From Psychrobacillus sp. FSL K6-4046 (GTDB taxonomy: Bacteria > Bacillota > Bacilli > Bacillales_A > Planococcaceae), in contig NZ_CP152020.1 of assembly GCF_038624605.1 (NCBI RefSeq), positions 1,109,312 to 1,173,311 on the forward strand: a stretch of DNA of 64,000 nt, in the 5' to 3' direction. Below, one piece after another: positions 1 through 9,514 of this stretch (its first letter is position 1; each line of letters begins with the position of its first letter). A program made the position numbers and the translations under genes. The notes below the pieces were generated by a model, which worked only from the letters and a program-made list of their open reading frames with translations, had not been told where the DNA came from and ran no database searches.

Positions 1-1248
1 GCACGACAGGACATGACAAATGCCCGCACGATTGAGGAATATAAGAAGAAGCGTTTTCGCTATCAACCGACGCCGTATACGATTGAAATTGAACGGATGC
101 TGATTGAGCTGGAGCGTAAGGTGGATGACACCTTCAAAGGGTCACTTGAACGCTCGCAGTTTGAACGTTTGCTAGAGGTATTACAAAAGCTAGAAAATCC
201 ACCAATGACACCGGATGCTTGCATGCATGTATGGGAGGATTTATTGCGTTATTTTAAAACGATTCGTACGAGCACAGCCGATTATATCGCCTATATTAAT
301 AGTGAAAAGACAGATCAGCGAATGCAAACGGAGGCTTTTCTTGTATATAAGGCTCAGTTTACTAATTATTTGCGTGACTTTATCGTGTCTTTGCAGCGTA
401 CTTCCATTCAAATTATTGAGCTACTGCATAAGCATACGAATGCGAAGATGCAGCCGTTTTTTAAGCTGCTCATTATTAAGGAAAAGTCGATTCCGAGGTT
501 GGAGGATGTGTCCAAAAAGGATGAGGAATATATGGAGCAATATGCAGCTTATTTTTATTCGATGAAGCGCTGGTTTTTAGAAATCGAGGGGCAAAAAAGT
601 GAGCTAGAAATGCTGCAGTGGCAAACGAATGAAATGATTCGTCGTATTACGCGCTATGTGCAAAGGCTAGGCGAACGCCAGCATCATTTTAAAAGCCGTC
701 GTAACGATTATTTACATTTAGCTAAGTGGTTTAAAGGGTGTGAAACGATGGAGGAGGCCCATAAAGTTTCGGCCATCGTGTTTGGAGCTATGCAGGTGAA
801 GCATGTGCAGTTAAAAACCTATACAACGGATGATTTGCATGCGGATACGTGGAGCGAGCAGCCGGAGAAGGTGACGATTAAGCCGCGGACGAGTAAATAC
901 CGTGAAAAAACAAAGGCAACTGGCACCGAATTACAAACAGAGAAGAAGCGAGAACAGCGGGCACTATATTTGAAGGAACGTCAGGAGCAGGAGCAGGCTG
1001 TAAAAGATTATTTCAAAGATGGGTTTGTACAGCTTTCACAGTTAGAGCGGGTGGAACCTTTTATGCGTAAACTATTGCTTAGTTGGATGTCAAAGGCGCG
1101 GACGAATAAGGAAGGGTTTGTAACGACAGAATCTGGTATGCTGCTGCGTGTGAAACTGTTAAAAGAAAAGGTTGTTATGCGAGCGCAAGATGGCGATTTA
1201 CATATGCAAGATGTTATTTTTGAATTGGTTGAGGAGGGACAAGCCTGA
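1..1248 (+). CDS. jetA: Wadjet type II JetA (TIGR02677/DUF2397), 5' end cut by window
   Basis: First gene of a four-gene Wadjet operon. JetA is the kleisin-like subunit of an SMC-type complex that recognises and restricts circular plasmid DNA. The visible part is about 415 residues and matches TIGR02677 (DUF2397); the phrase TIEEYKKKRFRYQPTPYTIE is typical of the segment after the N-terminal winged-helix region. The frame is open to the left edge with no ribosome site before the ATG at 13, and family members carry roughly 80 further N-terminal residues, so the true start probably lies outside the window. The stop overlaps the jetB start (TGATG), indicating translational coupling. The subunit role is known for the family; the truncation is inferred. 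Confidence 0.9.
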   Translation, partial: ARQDMTNARTIEEYKKKRFRYQPTPYTIEIERMLIELERKVDDTFKGSLERSQFERLLEVLQKLENPPMTPDACMHVWEDLLRYFKTIRTSTADYIAYINSEKTDQRMQTEAFLVYKAQFTNYLRDFIVSLQRTSIQIIELLHKHTNAKMQPFFKLLIIKEKSIPRLEDVSKKDEEYMEQYAAYFYSMKRWFLEIEGQKSELEMLQWQTNEMIRRITRYVQRLGERQHHFKSRRNDYLHLAKWFKGCETMEEAHKVSAIVFGAMQVKHVQLKTYTTDDLHADTWSEQPEKVTIKPRTSKYREKTKATGTELQTEKKREQRALYLKERQEQEQAVKDYFKDGFVQLSQLERVEPFMRKLLLSWMSKARTNKEGFVTTESGMLLRVKLLKEKVVMRAQDGDLHMQDVIFELVEEGQA

Positions 1249-2396
1249 TGGACGAGCGTTTTGATGAGAAGGCGATACAAGGACTCGATTATTTATTGCA
1301 TCATTTTTGGGTGCTGCGTAAAGAAGAGCCGGTGATGTATCAGCTGATTCGTGAGCGGCAAAAAGTGCTGCAGCGTTATGTGAATGACAAACTAGGATTA
1401 CAGATACATGTGCGCCAGCATTTTATAAAACTTGAAAAGGTACCGATTCACCCGGAAAGCTGGATGGGGATTCAAGATTTTCAGACGCCGATGGATTATA
1501 TGATTTTTTGCTATGCACTTGCATTTATCGAAGAGAAGAGTATCGAAGAGCAGTTTTTGCTGTCGGAGCTATGTGAGGAAATTCGTGCGATTAGCGACGA
1601 GCTGGATGAACTAGACTGGACGCTCTATCAGCATCGTAAGTCATTAATTCGGGTGATGAAGGTGCTTGTTGATCTGCATTTAATCGAAACGATAGATGGG
1701 GATGTGCAGCACTTTGATCATCATGAGGAACAGGAAGTACTGTATGAGGTGACGATTTATAGTCGCTATTTTATGCGGGTGCACCCAGAGGAGTTTACAG
1801 CGGTTGAAAATGCACAGCAGCTATTGTCCATGGAGCATACATATACAAATGAGGATGAGCGACGAAAGCGAGTATATCGTCAGCTATTTACAACGCCTGC
1901 GATGTTCAGAAGAGACAGTCAAGACCAGGATTTCGCCTATATTCGAAATTACCGCAACCGCATTAGTGACGACATTGAAAAGCATAGTGATTTAAAGCTA
2001 CATGTGTTTAAAAATGTGGCCTTTTTATCGGTGACAGAGCCCAAAAGATACTATGAGCTATTTCCAAATACGAAGTCTGTAACGGATATTATTTTGCAGC
2101 TTTCTAACTATTTACATGCTCATTTAGAGGAGTATAGACCTCAGGAAAATGGCAATATTGTGTTGACGGAAGGCCAGTTAAATGGAATTTTAGAAGAACT
2201 TCGAGAAGAGTTTGGTGAAGGCTGGGCGAAGCTATATCGTGAAAAGTCTATTGCTGGGGTACGCCAGGATGTTGTAGAGGAAATGGTGAATTGGCGTATG
2301 GCTTCTCTGGAGGAAGGGTTTATTGAGCTTCATGCATTACTTGGTGTACTTGCAGGGGCATATCCATCAGATTATAAGAAGGAGGAATATGCATGA
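1248..2396 (+). CDS. jetB: Wadjet type II JetB (TIGR02678/DUF2398)
   Basis: A 382-residue protein of the TIGR02678/DUF2398 family, the KITE-like winged-helix partner that, with JetA, bridges the SMC heads of JetC in Wadjet complexes. The N-terminus (FDEKAIQGLDYLLHHFWVLR) and the central acidic helices fit the family. The ATG overlaps the jetA stop by one base and the gene end overlaps the jetC start by 4 bp (ATGA), so the operon is tightly coupled. No catalytic motif is expected. Assignment rests on gene order (DUF2397, DUF2398, SMC-like, DUF2399) and length. Confidence 0.9.
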   Translation: MDERFDEKAIQGLDYLLHHFWVLRKEEPVMYQLIRERQKVLQRYVNDKLGLQIHVRQHFIKLEKVPIHPESWMGIQDFQTPMDYMIFCYALAFIEEKSIEEQFLLSELCEEIRAISDELDELDWTLYQHRKSLIRVMKVLVDLHLIETIDGDVQHFDHHEEQEVLYEVTIYSRYFMRVHPEEFTAVENAQQLLSMEHTYTNEDERRKRVYRQLFTTPAMFRRDSQDQDFAYIRNYRNRISDDIEKHSDLKLHVFKNVAFLSVTEPKRYYELFPNTKSVTDIILQLSNYLHAHLEEYRPQENGNIVLTEGQLNGILEELREEFGEGWAKLYREKSIAGVRQDVVEEMVNWRMASLEEGFIELHALLGVLAGAYPSDYKKEEYA

Positions 2397-5300
2397 ACAA
2401 ATGGCAAATAAACCGAGCAGGGCTGCTAAACTTTTGGTATTACGATGATGAAACATTTGAATTTGAAGATGGGAAGCTGCTTTTGCGCGGGACGAATGGC
2501 TCTGGTAAATCGGTGACGATGCAAAGCTTTATTCCGGTCCTGTTAGATGGACGAAAAACACCGGACCGCTTAGATCCATTTGGTTCAAAGGCCCGTAAGA
2601 TGAGCGATTATTTGCTTGGGGAAGAGGAAATTACGAATCGCGAGGAGCGTACAGGCTATTTATTCATAGAATATAAAATGAAAGGTACAGAGCAGTACGT
2701 GACGACCGGGATTGGTATGCAGGCGCGTCGCAAAAAGGATTTGAAGTCGTGGTATTTCGTTATTACGGATAATCGCCGAATAGGCTTTGATTTTGACTTA
2801 GCGCATCGCAATAAAACAGAGATTATTCCGTATTCACACAAGGAATTGCAAAATCGGATTGGGGTCGGTGGGGTTGTAACTGATTCCCAAAAGGAATATG
2901 CAGAGCTTGTGAATAAATATATTTTCGGCTTTGAAACGATGGAGGCATATGAGGATTTAGTGAAGCTGCTTATTCAGTTGCGCGCTCCGAAGTTATCAAA
3001 GGATTTTAAGCCGACAGTTATTTATGAAATTTTAGAGTCAGCATTACCACCTTTAACGGATGATGAATTGCGCCATTTATCGGATACGATTGAGAGCATG
3101 GACCAGACGCAGCAGCAATTGGAGCAGCTGACACTAGAGTTCGAGGCGAATCAAAAGATTTTGAAGCGCTACAAAACATACAATGAGTATATTTTAGCAG
3201 AGCGGGCGGACCGTGTAGTAAAGGCAGAGCAGCGTTTAGCTGATGTGGAAGCGAAAAAAGCAGAGCAGACTCAGCATTTAAACCAAGCGACGCAAATGGC
3301 TCAGCAGCTGGCGGATGAGCAGATCACCGTAAAGCGAGATTTAGAAGTAGCTGAAAAGGAAAGAATCTCTCTTTCGAAGCATCGAGTATGGGATTTACAG
3401 GAGAAGCTAAAGGAAAACGAGCAGTCACTAGAAAGAGTTGTTTTAAATATCGAGAAACAGCAAAAGCGTAAGGATGCGGCTGAAAGTAAAAGAATTCATT
3501 TGTTAGATAATAAACGCAAGAAACAGGAAGAGCTAGAGATGAAGGAAGCAGAGCAGCGAGCAATCTTACAGGAAATGCTTACTTTAGCGACAGATACAGA
3601 TTTTACAGCTCATGCTTTAAATGTAGATAGCTTGGCACGAAACTCTGTGCAATTGGACTATTGGGAGCGAGAAATCTCAGGACATAGGGAGAAGCTGCGC
3701 CAAGTGGAAAAGCTTGTGACAGAGCATAGTCACTTACAGCAACAAGATAAGGAGCTTGAGCGCAAATCCTCTGAATTTAGCAAAGAAATTGATAGTAAGC
3801 AAAAGGAGTTAGACCAGGCACAGCATTGGTTTAATGAAGAGTTACATCAGTTAAAAACATCTATTTTTGCATGGATGCAAGAGTACGAGAAATTGGATTA
3901 TTCGACTGAGGAACAACAGCAAATCTCTCATATTTTAGATCAATTATATGAAAAGACTACTTACCGTGAGGCAATGAATATTTTAAATAGTGGTTTGAAT
4001 ACCTACCGCGGTGAATTAACGGCGGAAAGGAAAGAAAATGAAAAAGCTCAGCAGAAAATTCGCGAGGACATTTGGCTGCTGGAGGAACGGGTTGAAAAAT
4101 TACGTGCTGAGGAGCTGGCTGAGCCAGGGCGTATGCAAGGGACCATTGCATTCAGACAGCAGCTTACTGAGAAGGAAATTCCGTTTGTACCGTTTTATGC
4201 GGCAGTGGAGTATCAGGCGCATGTGACAGACCAGCAAAAAGCGAGGCTGGAGGCGGTGCTTTCAGCGACAGGTGTTTTAGATAGTCTCATTTCTTCCGAG
4301 GTATTTGAGGTACAGGAGGATTCGCTTTTAATTCCCAATGCCCAGCTGTTAGGCTACACATTAGCAGATTTCCTTCAGCCGGATGTAGAGGTAGAAGGAA
4401 TTACTCCTGGATTGGTGGATGAAATTTTACGCAGCATTCCGATTGATGAAAACGACGGTGCATTTTCAGTAGATGAGCGCGGCTTTTACCATCTAGGAAT
4501 TGTGAAGGGGCATGCACCAGAGCAAGGACCTTCCAAGTACATCGGCCGAACGTCTCGTAAACGATATCAGCAGGAGCAAATTGCCATAACAATGGAGAGC
4601 ATTTCGCAATTGCAAAATGAACTGCTAGAGCTGCAACAGCATTTGGCAGATTTAAAGCAATCTTTTGAAGTAACGAAGGAATGGGAAGCGGCAATTCCAA
4701 CAGATCAAACGCTTCATGATATTCATACTGAAATGCTTGGGACGAGTACTCTACAACGTATGTTAAAAGAAGAGTGGAGGAAAAACGACGCCAAATGGAA
4801 TGAAGTGCGCCAGCAATTAAAAGTAGTGCGTCAAAAGCTGCATCAAGCACAGGACATGCTAAACATAGCTCAAACAAAGGAAGCCATTAACGAAGCACTA
4901 CAATTAATGGATGAGTACCTCAAAGAATTCAATAAATTGCGCCGGACATTAATTGAGCAAATGAATGCAAAAACAAGAGTGGAAGAATTACAGCATCAAC
5001 TGGAGGAATTAGAGGATACATTAGCGGAATATCAAGATGAGCTAATTGAATCTCAAAACAAGCAGGCGAAGCAAGAGGCAGAAATCGAATCTCAAAAGCA
5101 ACAGCTTCAGCTTGAAGGTGCGGATGAAATCCAGCAACGAATTGCGCAGTTGCAGGATGTATTAAGGCGTTTAAGAGAGCGAGATGACAAAATCCGCACT
5201 GATTTACCACGTAAGGAATCGGAAATGGAAAGACTGAAAGTAGAGCTTGAGCGCTCTACAAGAGAAGTGAAATTTGCACAGCTCCTGCTACAGCAGTGGC

Positions 5301-6436
5301 AGCGAGCATTGCAGAATGAGCTTGATTTAGAATTTGTTCCAGTAGATAGCCATGTGGCGAAGGATATTTTTAGCCAATTAAAAGATAGGCTTCAGCAGCT
5401 GGAGCGTTCCAAACTGCAGGAGAGTTTATCGAGAGTTATCCAGGATGAAATGAATAACTTAGCGGAATATCATGTTAGCAGCTATTTAAAGGAAACTGAA
5501 ATGCTTGAAGAGCTTGCAGAGTTGGATGACGAACGATTAGAAGCGTTCATTCAATTGAAAGGTCGTCGTATGATCGAGTTAGAATATCGGGGGCAGCGTG
5601 TAAGCCCTTATACGATTGAACATGCGCTAAATAATGATTTAGAGGAGAGCCGTCATTATTTAGATGAACAGGACCGTGAGTTATATGAGGATATTATTGT
5701 TAACTCTGTTGGTCGTATTTTACGTCAGCGTATTGCCCGTGCAGAGCAGTGGGTCAAGCAGATGGATGAAATTATGGCCAAGCGGGATAATTCCTCTGGT
5801 TTAATTTTCTCTGTAAGCTGGAAGCCGCGTACAGCCGAGGCTGAGGATGAACTGGATACGAAGGAGCTTGTGCAGCTTCTTCAACGTAAAAGTAATTTTT
5901 TAAGTGATACCGATTTGCAAAAAATTACGAAGCATTTCCGCTCGCGTATTGAAAGCGCAAAGGAAACCATTGGCTTACGTAATGAGGGGAACACATTGCA
6001 TCAAGTGCTAAAAGAAGTGCTGGATTATCGTAAGTGGTTCTCGTTCGTGCTGTCTTATACACGCCAAAACGAAACGAAAAAAGAGCTGACGAACAATGCG
6101 TTTTATAAGTTTAGTGGAGGTGAGAAGGCGATGGCGATGTATATCCCATTGTTTACAGCTGCTTATTCGCGATATAAGGAAGCGGATGACATGGCACCGT
6201 ACATTATTTCTTTAGATGAAGCGTTTGCAGGTGTCGATGAGCAAAATATTCGAGATATGTTTGAGGTAGTGGAGCAGCTTGGCTTTAATTATATTATGAA
6301 CTCACAGGTCATTTGGGGGGATTATGATACGGTATCGAGCTTGGCAATTGCAGAGCTTGTTCGACCAAAAAATGCCGATTTCGTAACCGTCTTAAATTAT
6401 ATGTGGAATGGTAAGGAACGTGTGTTAATTGAATAG
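2393..6436 (+). CDS. jetC: Wadjet type II JetC, SMC-like ATPase (TIGR02680)
   Basis: A 1347-residue SbcC/MukB-like ATPase, the loop-extruding motor of Wadjet. The Walker A motif GTNGSGKS is at residues 33-40. Long heptad-rich coiled-coil arms flank a hinge-like segment around residues 600-740. The C-terminal head has an ABC signature FSGGEK at 1240-1245 and a Walker B ending SLDEAF with D1275 and E1276. All ATPase residues are present, so the enzyme looks functional. It overlaps jetB by 4 bp and jetD by 8 bp. A ribosome site (AGAAGGAGGAA) lies inside the end of jetB. In related systems the complex extrudes plasmid DNA until JetD cleaves it. Confidence 0.95.
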   Translation: MNKWQINRAGLLNFWYYDDETFEFEDGKLLLRGTNGSGKSVTMQSFIPVLLDGRKTPDRLDPFGSKARKMSDYLLGEEEITNREERTGYLFIEYKMKGTEQYVTTGIGMQARRKKDLKSWYFVITDNRRIGFDFDLAHRNKTEIIPYSHKELQNRIGVGGVVTDSQKEYAELVNKYIFGFETMEAYEDLVKLLIQLRAPKLSKDFKPTVIYEILESALPPLTDDELRHLSDTIESMDQTQQQLEQLTLEFEANQKILKRYKTYNEYILAERADRVVKAEQRLADVEAKKAEQTQHLNQATQMAQQLADEQITVKRDLEVAEKERISLSKHRVWDLQEKLKENEQSLERVVLNIEKQQKRKDAAESKRIHLLDNKRKKQEELEMKEAEQRAILQEMLTLATDTDFTAHALNVDSLARNSVQLDYWEREISGHREKLRQVEKLVTEHSHLQQQDKELERKSSEFSKEIDSKQKELDQAQHWFNEELHQLKTSIFAWMQEYEKLDYSTEEQQQISHILDQLYEKTTYREAMNILNSGLNTYRGELTAERKENEKAQQKIREDIWLLEERVEKLRAEELAEPGRMQGTIAFRQQLTEKEIPFVPFYAAVEYQAHVTDQQKARLEAVLSATGVLDSLISSEVFEVQEDSLLIPNAQLLGYTLADFLQPDVEVEGITPGLVDEILRSIPIDENDGAFSVDERGFYHLGIVKGHAPEQGPSKYIGRTSRKRYQQEQIAITMESISQLQNELLELQQHLADLKQSFEVTKEWEAAIPTDQTLHDIHTEMLGTSTLQRMLKEEWRKNDAKWNEVRQQLKVVRQKLHQAQDMLNIAQTKEAINEALQLMDEYLKEFNKLRRTLIEQMNAKTRVEELQHQLEELEDTLAEYQDELIESQNKQAKQEAEIESQKQQLQLEGADEIQQRIAQLQDVLRRLRERDDKIRTDLPRKESEMERLKVELERSTREVKFAQLLLQQWQRALQNELDLEFVPVDSHVAKDIFSQLKDRLQQLERSKLQESLSRVIQDEMNNLAEYHVSSYLKETEMLEELAELDDERLEAFIQLKGRRMIELEYRGQRVSPYTIEHALNNDLEESRHYLDEQDRELYEDIIVNSVGRILRQRIARAEQWVKQMDEIMAKRDNSSGLIFSVSWKPRTAEAEDELDTKELVQLLQRKSNFLSDTDLQKITKHFRSRIESAKETIGLRNEGNTLHQVLKEVLDYRKWFSFVLSYTRQNETKKELTNNAFYKFSGGEKAMAMYIPLFTAAYSRYKEADDMAPYIISLDEAFAGVDEQNIRDMFEVVEQLGFNYIMNSQVIWGDYDTVSSLAIAELVRPKNADFVTVLNYMWNGKERVLIE

Positions 6437-7670
6437 ATTAGCTGCATTTGAGCATAAAGCATTTGTGAAGCTGTTTCAATTGTTCAAGAAAAAATATTAT
6501 TCGCTAGGTGCTATGCGTGGAACGATTTCTTTGAAGGATTTCACTGCTGAAGAAATCGAGGAGATTGCTGGCTTTTTAGGTGTACCCTTGGTGCATCTAG
6601 CAAGAAAAGGTTCGTTGTCTCTAAAGCAGTTTGAAGAGCAGTTAGCGACATCAGCTTTTGCAAATATTTCATTAGTAGAACTTGTGGAAGCAATTTTAAA
6701 GGAGAAGCTACAGACGAAGGAGCAGGCGTTAGCAGAAAAAAACACAGCAGAAGCCGACTTTGTGGATCGGTTGCGTGATATTTTAGTTGATTGTCCGAGG
6801 TGGTTTGCGCAAATTGAAAAGCGCACCTCGGATAGCCGTTTTATTTGGCAGTTGCAAGAAAGTGTTTTACCAGAAATAGAGCGGGTTGCACAAGCTGTCC
6901 TTCAGCGTTTAGATGAAAATGTATTTGAACGGCTACCGATTTTTGCACAACGTACGACGGGAAATCCACATGCCTTTGATACGAACACTTTAGCAGGTAA
7001 GCTGCTAGTGCATGCTGCCTTTAGTCTGAGCGATGAGGAAGTGGCATTTCCGAGAACGACTGAGGAACGTGTCGATTTACTGGCGAAGTTACAAATTGTC
7101 CAAGATGACTTGTGGAATTTTGTCACATGCCAAGGCTTCCACGGCTATATAGGTGAAACGGTACATCCTGTTTGGCAAGCAGCGGTTGAGACTTGTAGCG
7201 CGTTGAATATGCCGATGCGTGAGCTCATGAAGGTTAACCGAGTGGAACCAAATGTAGGTCGGCATGTATGGATTGTTGAAAATTCAAGCGTTGCTTCTAC
7301 ATTAATGGATCTCAATCCGAATGCACCGATCGTTTGCACACATGGTCAACTTCGAATGGCAAGCTGGCGATTGTTAGATTTAATCATGCAAGACGAAGAT
7401 GTTGTGCTGCATTATTCAGGGGATTTGGATCCGGAAGGGTTACACATTGCGCAAAAAATTGTGAAGCGTTATCCAGGGCGCGCTGAGCTTTGGCATATGG
7501 ATGAAAAAAGCTATATGCTAGGAAAGTCTGAAGAACTGCTACCGAATGAGCGGTTATTGAAATTGCAAAAGGTAGAAATTTTGCCTACGGTTGTTGAAAG
7601 AATGAAAACCGATCAGCGTGCTGCATATCAAGAAGGTTGGCTGCATTTGTTGCTAGAGGATTTACGATAA
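6429..7670 (+). CDS. jetD: Wadjet type II JetD nuclease (TIGR02679, DUF2399 Toprim-like)
   Basis: A 413-residue protein of the TIGR02679 family with a C-terminal DUF2399 domain, the TOPO-VI/Toprim-like nuclease of Wadjet. Candidate metal-binding residues are E284 in WIVENSSV and the acidic cluster GDLDPEG at about 331-337, which matches the Toprim DxD motif. It starts with TTG inside the end of jetC (8 bp overlap); the ribosome site there (AAGGAA) is weak and distant, so translation probably depends on coupling. No clear terminator follows; decayed sequence begins immediately downstream. Confidence 0.9.
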   Translation: MNRLAAFEHKAFVKLFQLFKKKYYSLGAMRGTISLKDFTAEEIEEIAGFLGVPLVHLARKGSLSLKQFEEQLATSAFANISLVELVEAILKEKLQTKEQALAEKNTAEADFVDRLRDILVDCPRWFAQIEKRTSDSRFIWQLQESVLPEIERVAQAVLQRLDENVFERLPIFAQRTTGNPHAFDTNTLAGKLLVHAAFSLSDEEVAFPRTTEERVDLLAKLQIVQDDLWNFVTCQGFHGYIGETVHPVWQAAVETCSALNMPMRELMKVNRVEPNVGRHVWIVENSSVASTLMDLNPNAPIVCTHGQLRMASWRLLDLIMQDEDVVLHYSGDLDPEGLHIAQKIVKRYPGRAELWHMDEKSYMLGKSEELLPNERLLKLQKVEILPTVVERMKTDQRAAYQEGWLHLLLEDLR

Positions 7671-7738
7671 GTTTGAATTTTTGGTACCAATCCAATTTCC
7701 AGTTTTCGCTGGAGTTAGTAATGATAATTCAAGGAGGT

Positions 7739-7933
7739 CAGTTATGGTCAGAAGAACATGAAATATAAAAAGATGTGAACTGGGAGATCGACCAACAGGC
7801 ATATATCATTCACAATGTTCCTGTAAAAGTATATGAAGGCGATAGTAATAATCGTACTTATGATCCAGACATATAACTAAAGCTGTTGTTGCTTAAAGAA
7901 TTAATGGAGTCGAATGAAATCCCATTCGATTGA
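7739..7933 (+). pseudogene. decayed small ORF of unknown family
   Basis: A reading frame with protein-like content (VNWEIDQQAYIIHNVPVKVY, then KELMESNEIPFD) but two in-frame stops (TAA at 7766 and a second TAA near 7874). A good AAGGAGG sits just upstream at 7731. The middle segment loosely recalls small antitoxin or zinc-finger proteins of the YgiT/YokU kind, but the cysteines are absent, so I do not assign a function. It is the first of several fragments in the decayed stretch behind jetD. Confidence 0.35.
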
Positions 7934-8031
7934 TTTTTCAAAAGCGAAAGAATTTATTAGAGCCAGTTACTATTAAATCCATAGTAATTGGCTTTTTCTT
8001 GAAGAATAAGAAGAAAGGATATGATACTAAT

Positions 8032-8205
8032 TTAATATTGTTTAGCTCCATCGTCTTGCCCAAATGATCCGTAAACATCTGAATCCAGTACAGAAAAAGA
8101 AAGTACAATCTAGATAACAGGCTGCCTAAAACAAACAAAATCATTTTGCCAATTTGTAGCTTGATAAAAATATCCAATATGACCCCATCCGCCATAGTCT
8201 GCATA
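8032..8205 (-). pseudogene. decayed fragment, unidentified
   Basis: On the minus strand one frame reads YADYGGWGHIGYFYQATNW and continues past an in-frame TAG to a TAA at 8032. The GHIGYFYQATNW phrase has a loose resemblance, from memory, to phage-borne GNAT-like (Mom-type) proteins, but this is too little for assignment. Neither end is intact. It abuts the IS30-like fragment at 8212. Confidence 0.25.
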
Positions 8206-8211
8206 CGTTCC

Positions 8212-8357
8212 ATCCGGGTAATTACAGAACGGTTGAAAAGAAGTCCTTCTACTATTTCAAGGGAGTTACATCGATATTCAAACTGCTCACCAGAAGAGGT
8301 GCAAGCTCGTTACCAAGTTAATAAATCCAACTGAGGCGCGAAATCTAAACTAACTCC
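8212..8357 (+). pseudogene. IS30-family transposase remnant (N-terminal HTH)
   Basis: The translation ITERLKRSPSTISRELHRYS is the helix-turn-helix of IS30-type transposases. It is followed by SPEEVQARYQVNKSN, an in-frame TGA at about 8332 where family members usually have cysteine, and then GAKSKLTPA in the same frame. Nothing of the DDE catalytic domain remains. The fragment ends at the junction with the methyltransferase remnant. No terminal inverted repeats were recognised. Confidence 0.55.
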
Positions 8358-8640
8358 TGCACTTTTTGTGGTTCTCCACTATTATAAGGTATTTGAAAGT
8401 GTGAATAAACTTCGGTCACAAAGTATCCACCTGGTTTTACTCCCTCCTTTACTCCACTAAGTGTTTGCATACATAATTCTTTCGGGAAATGTCCAAAAAC
8501 TACAGACAATTTAATCCCAATGATTAGTTCTCCACTGAGCTTCATTTAAGTCAACAAGTTCAGTTTTTACGGTTGCCCCTTTTGCTTCGGCAAGCTTTTT
8601 TGTTTTTTCGAAACTCGATTCTGCATAATCCCAAACCTAA
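8358..8640 (-). pseudogene. class I SAM-dependent methyltransferase remnant
   Basis: Minus-strand frames read AESSFEKTKKLAEAKGATVK, then DLNEAQWRTNHWD, then FPKELCMQTLSGVKEGVKPG and GYFVTEVYSHFQIPYNSGEP. These segments match the SAM-binding and following region of TehB/UbiE-like methyltransferases, split by at least one frameshift near 8530-8545. The N-terminal glycine motif and the C-terminus are missing. It is one of several broken genes in the island. Confidence 0.5.
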
Positions 8641-8644
8641 AACA

Positions 8645-8752
8645 ATGAAAACCCATTTCATAGAAGATCTAAGTGGGGATGGGATTTGGAATGATGATTA
8701 TGAAGCTTTTTTCGATAAACGTGCTGAGAAAATAAGCAAAGAATTAGAATAG
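8645..8752 (+). pseudogene. 35-codon C-terminal gene fragment
   Basis: An ATG-to-TAG frame encoding a 35-residue acidic peptide (core GIWNDDYEAFFDKRAEKISK). It has no ribosome site and reads like the C-terminus of a larger protein whose 5' part was lost at about 8640, where the methyltransferase remnant begins. Family unknown. Confidence 0.3.
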
Positions 8753-8950
8753 AGAATTATTCCTCAGAAGTTAGGAGTTCAACATCCTTAATTACTTGTT
8801 AGGAAATATATTTCATTGTATAGATAGATCTATGGAGGTACTAAAGCTGGTGGTCTTGCTTTTAAGATTTTAAGGAAGAGTAAATAAAATTTTTAAGAAG
8901 CTGATATAACATAGTTGAGTTAATGGTTGCTAAGCGAGCTATACTCAAAG
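8753..8950. other. non-coding, AT-rich remainder of decayed region
   Basis: No reading frame with protein-like content, RNA gene or clear promoter seen. It is the last part of the roughly 1.3 kb stretch between jetD and the terminator at 8951. Confidence 0.4.
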
Positions 8951-8997
8951 AAAAAAACACACTGTTTTACAAAAGAATAACAGTGTGTTCTTTTTTC
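8951..8997. terminator. bidirectional intrinsic terminator
   Basis: The arms AACACACTGTT (8956-8966) and AACAGTGTGTT (8979-8989) form an 11-bp perfect stem. A T-run follows on the plus strand and an A-run precedes it, so it can act in both directions. It directly follows the stop of the decayed hydroxylase copy on the minus strand. Confidence 0.8.
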
Positions 8998-9001
8998 TTT
9001 T

Positions 9002-9514
9002 TCATCTTACCTTCTGCTTCCTCATCCACTGAGTAGCAACCCACTTCTCACCAGTAATCACTGGTGCTCCACCATGCAAAGTCAATTCATTTAAAGTTTG
9101 ATCGTTATAGAAGTACTCGAAATAAACGGCCATCCCTTTCTTAGGTGTTACTGTGAAATTCAGCTTAGGAAAAAAGGTTTCTCCGCCTTCTTCTACATCA
9201 TTTAAGTACATGACGAGCGTACTTATTCTATTATTCTTTGTTGCTTTGCTTGTTGCTGAAATCAAAATGGGCTTTATATTCTTGACTAGGGGTATACTGA
9301 AGGATTTGTAGGCCTTCTCTGTGTTCGATAGGTATATTCATAACAGCTGAGATTCTTTTTTCGACTCTAGCAACAATCGTGTTTTTATTTTCTTCGATGA
9401 ACGTAACACTACTTGTTCTCTGCTCATTTACTTCGCGTGTTGCTCCAATTTTGGATCGTTTCATTCGGTTTTTAGACAACCGGATGAGTTCGTCACACTC
9501 TTCGTAATTTAGCA
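9002..9514 (-). pseudogene. decayed copy of 2OG-Fe(II) prolyl 4-hydroxylase-like gene
   Basis: This is a second copy of the intact gene at 11877-12518, in the same orientation. Homology runs from the shared C-terminus (MRKQKVR then TGA) to about 9514 (NYEECDELIRLS) and stops there, so roughly the first 45 residues are missing. A 5-bp deletion near 9258, by comparison with GATGAAAAGAAATC in the intact copy, shifts the frame just after the HFD iron-binding motif. The distal His (LTLHGGAPV) and Lys (GEKW) survive in the other frame. The gene is therefore broken twice. Confidence 0.85.

Noticed and set aside
4401-4877. 158-codon minus-strand frame inside jetC
   Set aside because: It lies wholly antisense to a coiled-coil gene with strong codon bias and has no ribosome site or domain; a shadow frame.
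7938-8213. 91-codon minus-strand frame beside the IS30 remnant
   Set aside because: Low-complexity hydrophobic content without start signals; a different frame of the same strand looks more protein-like but is broken.
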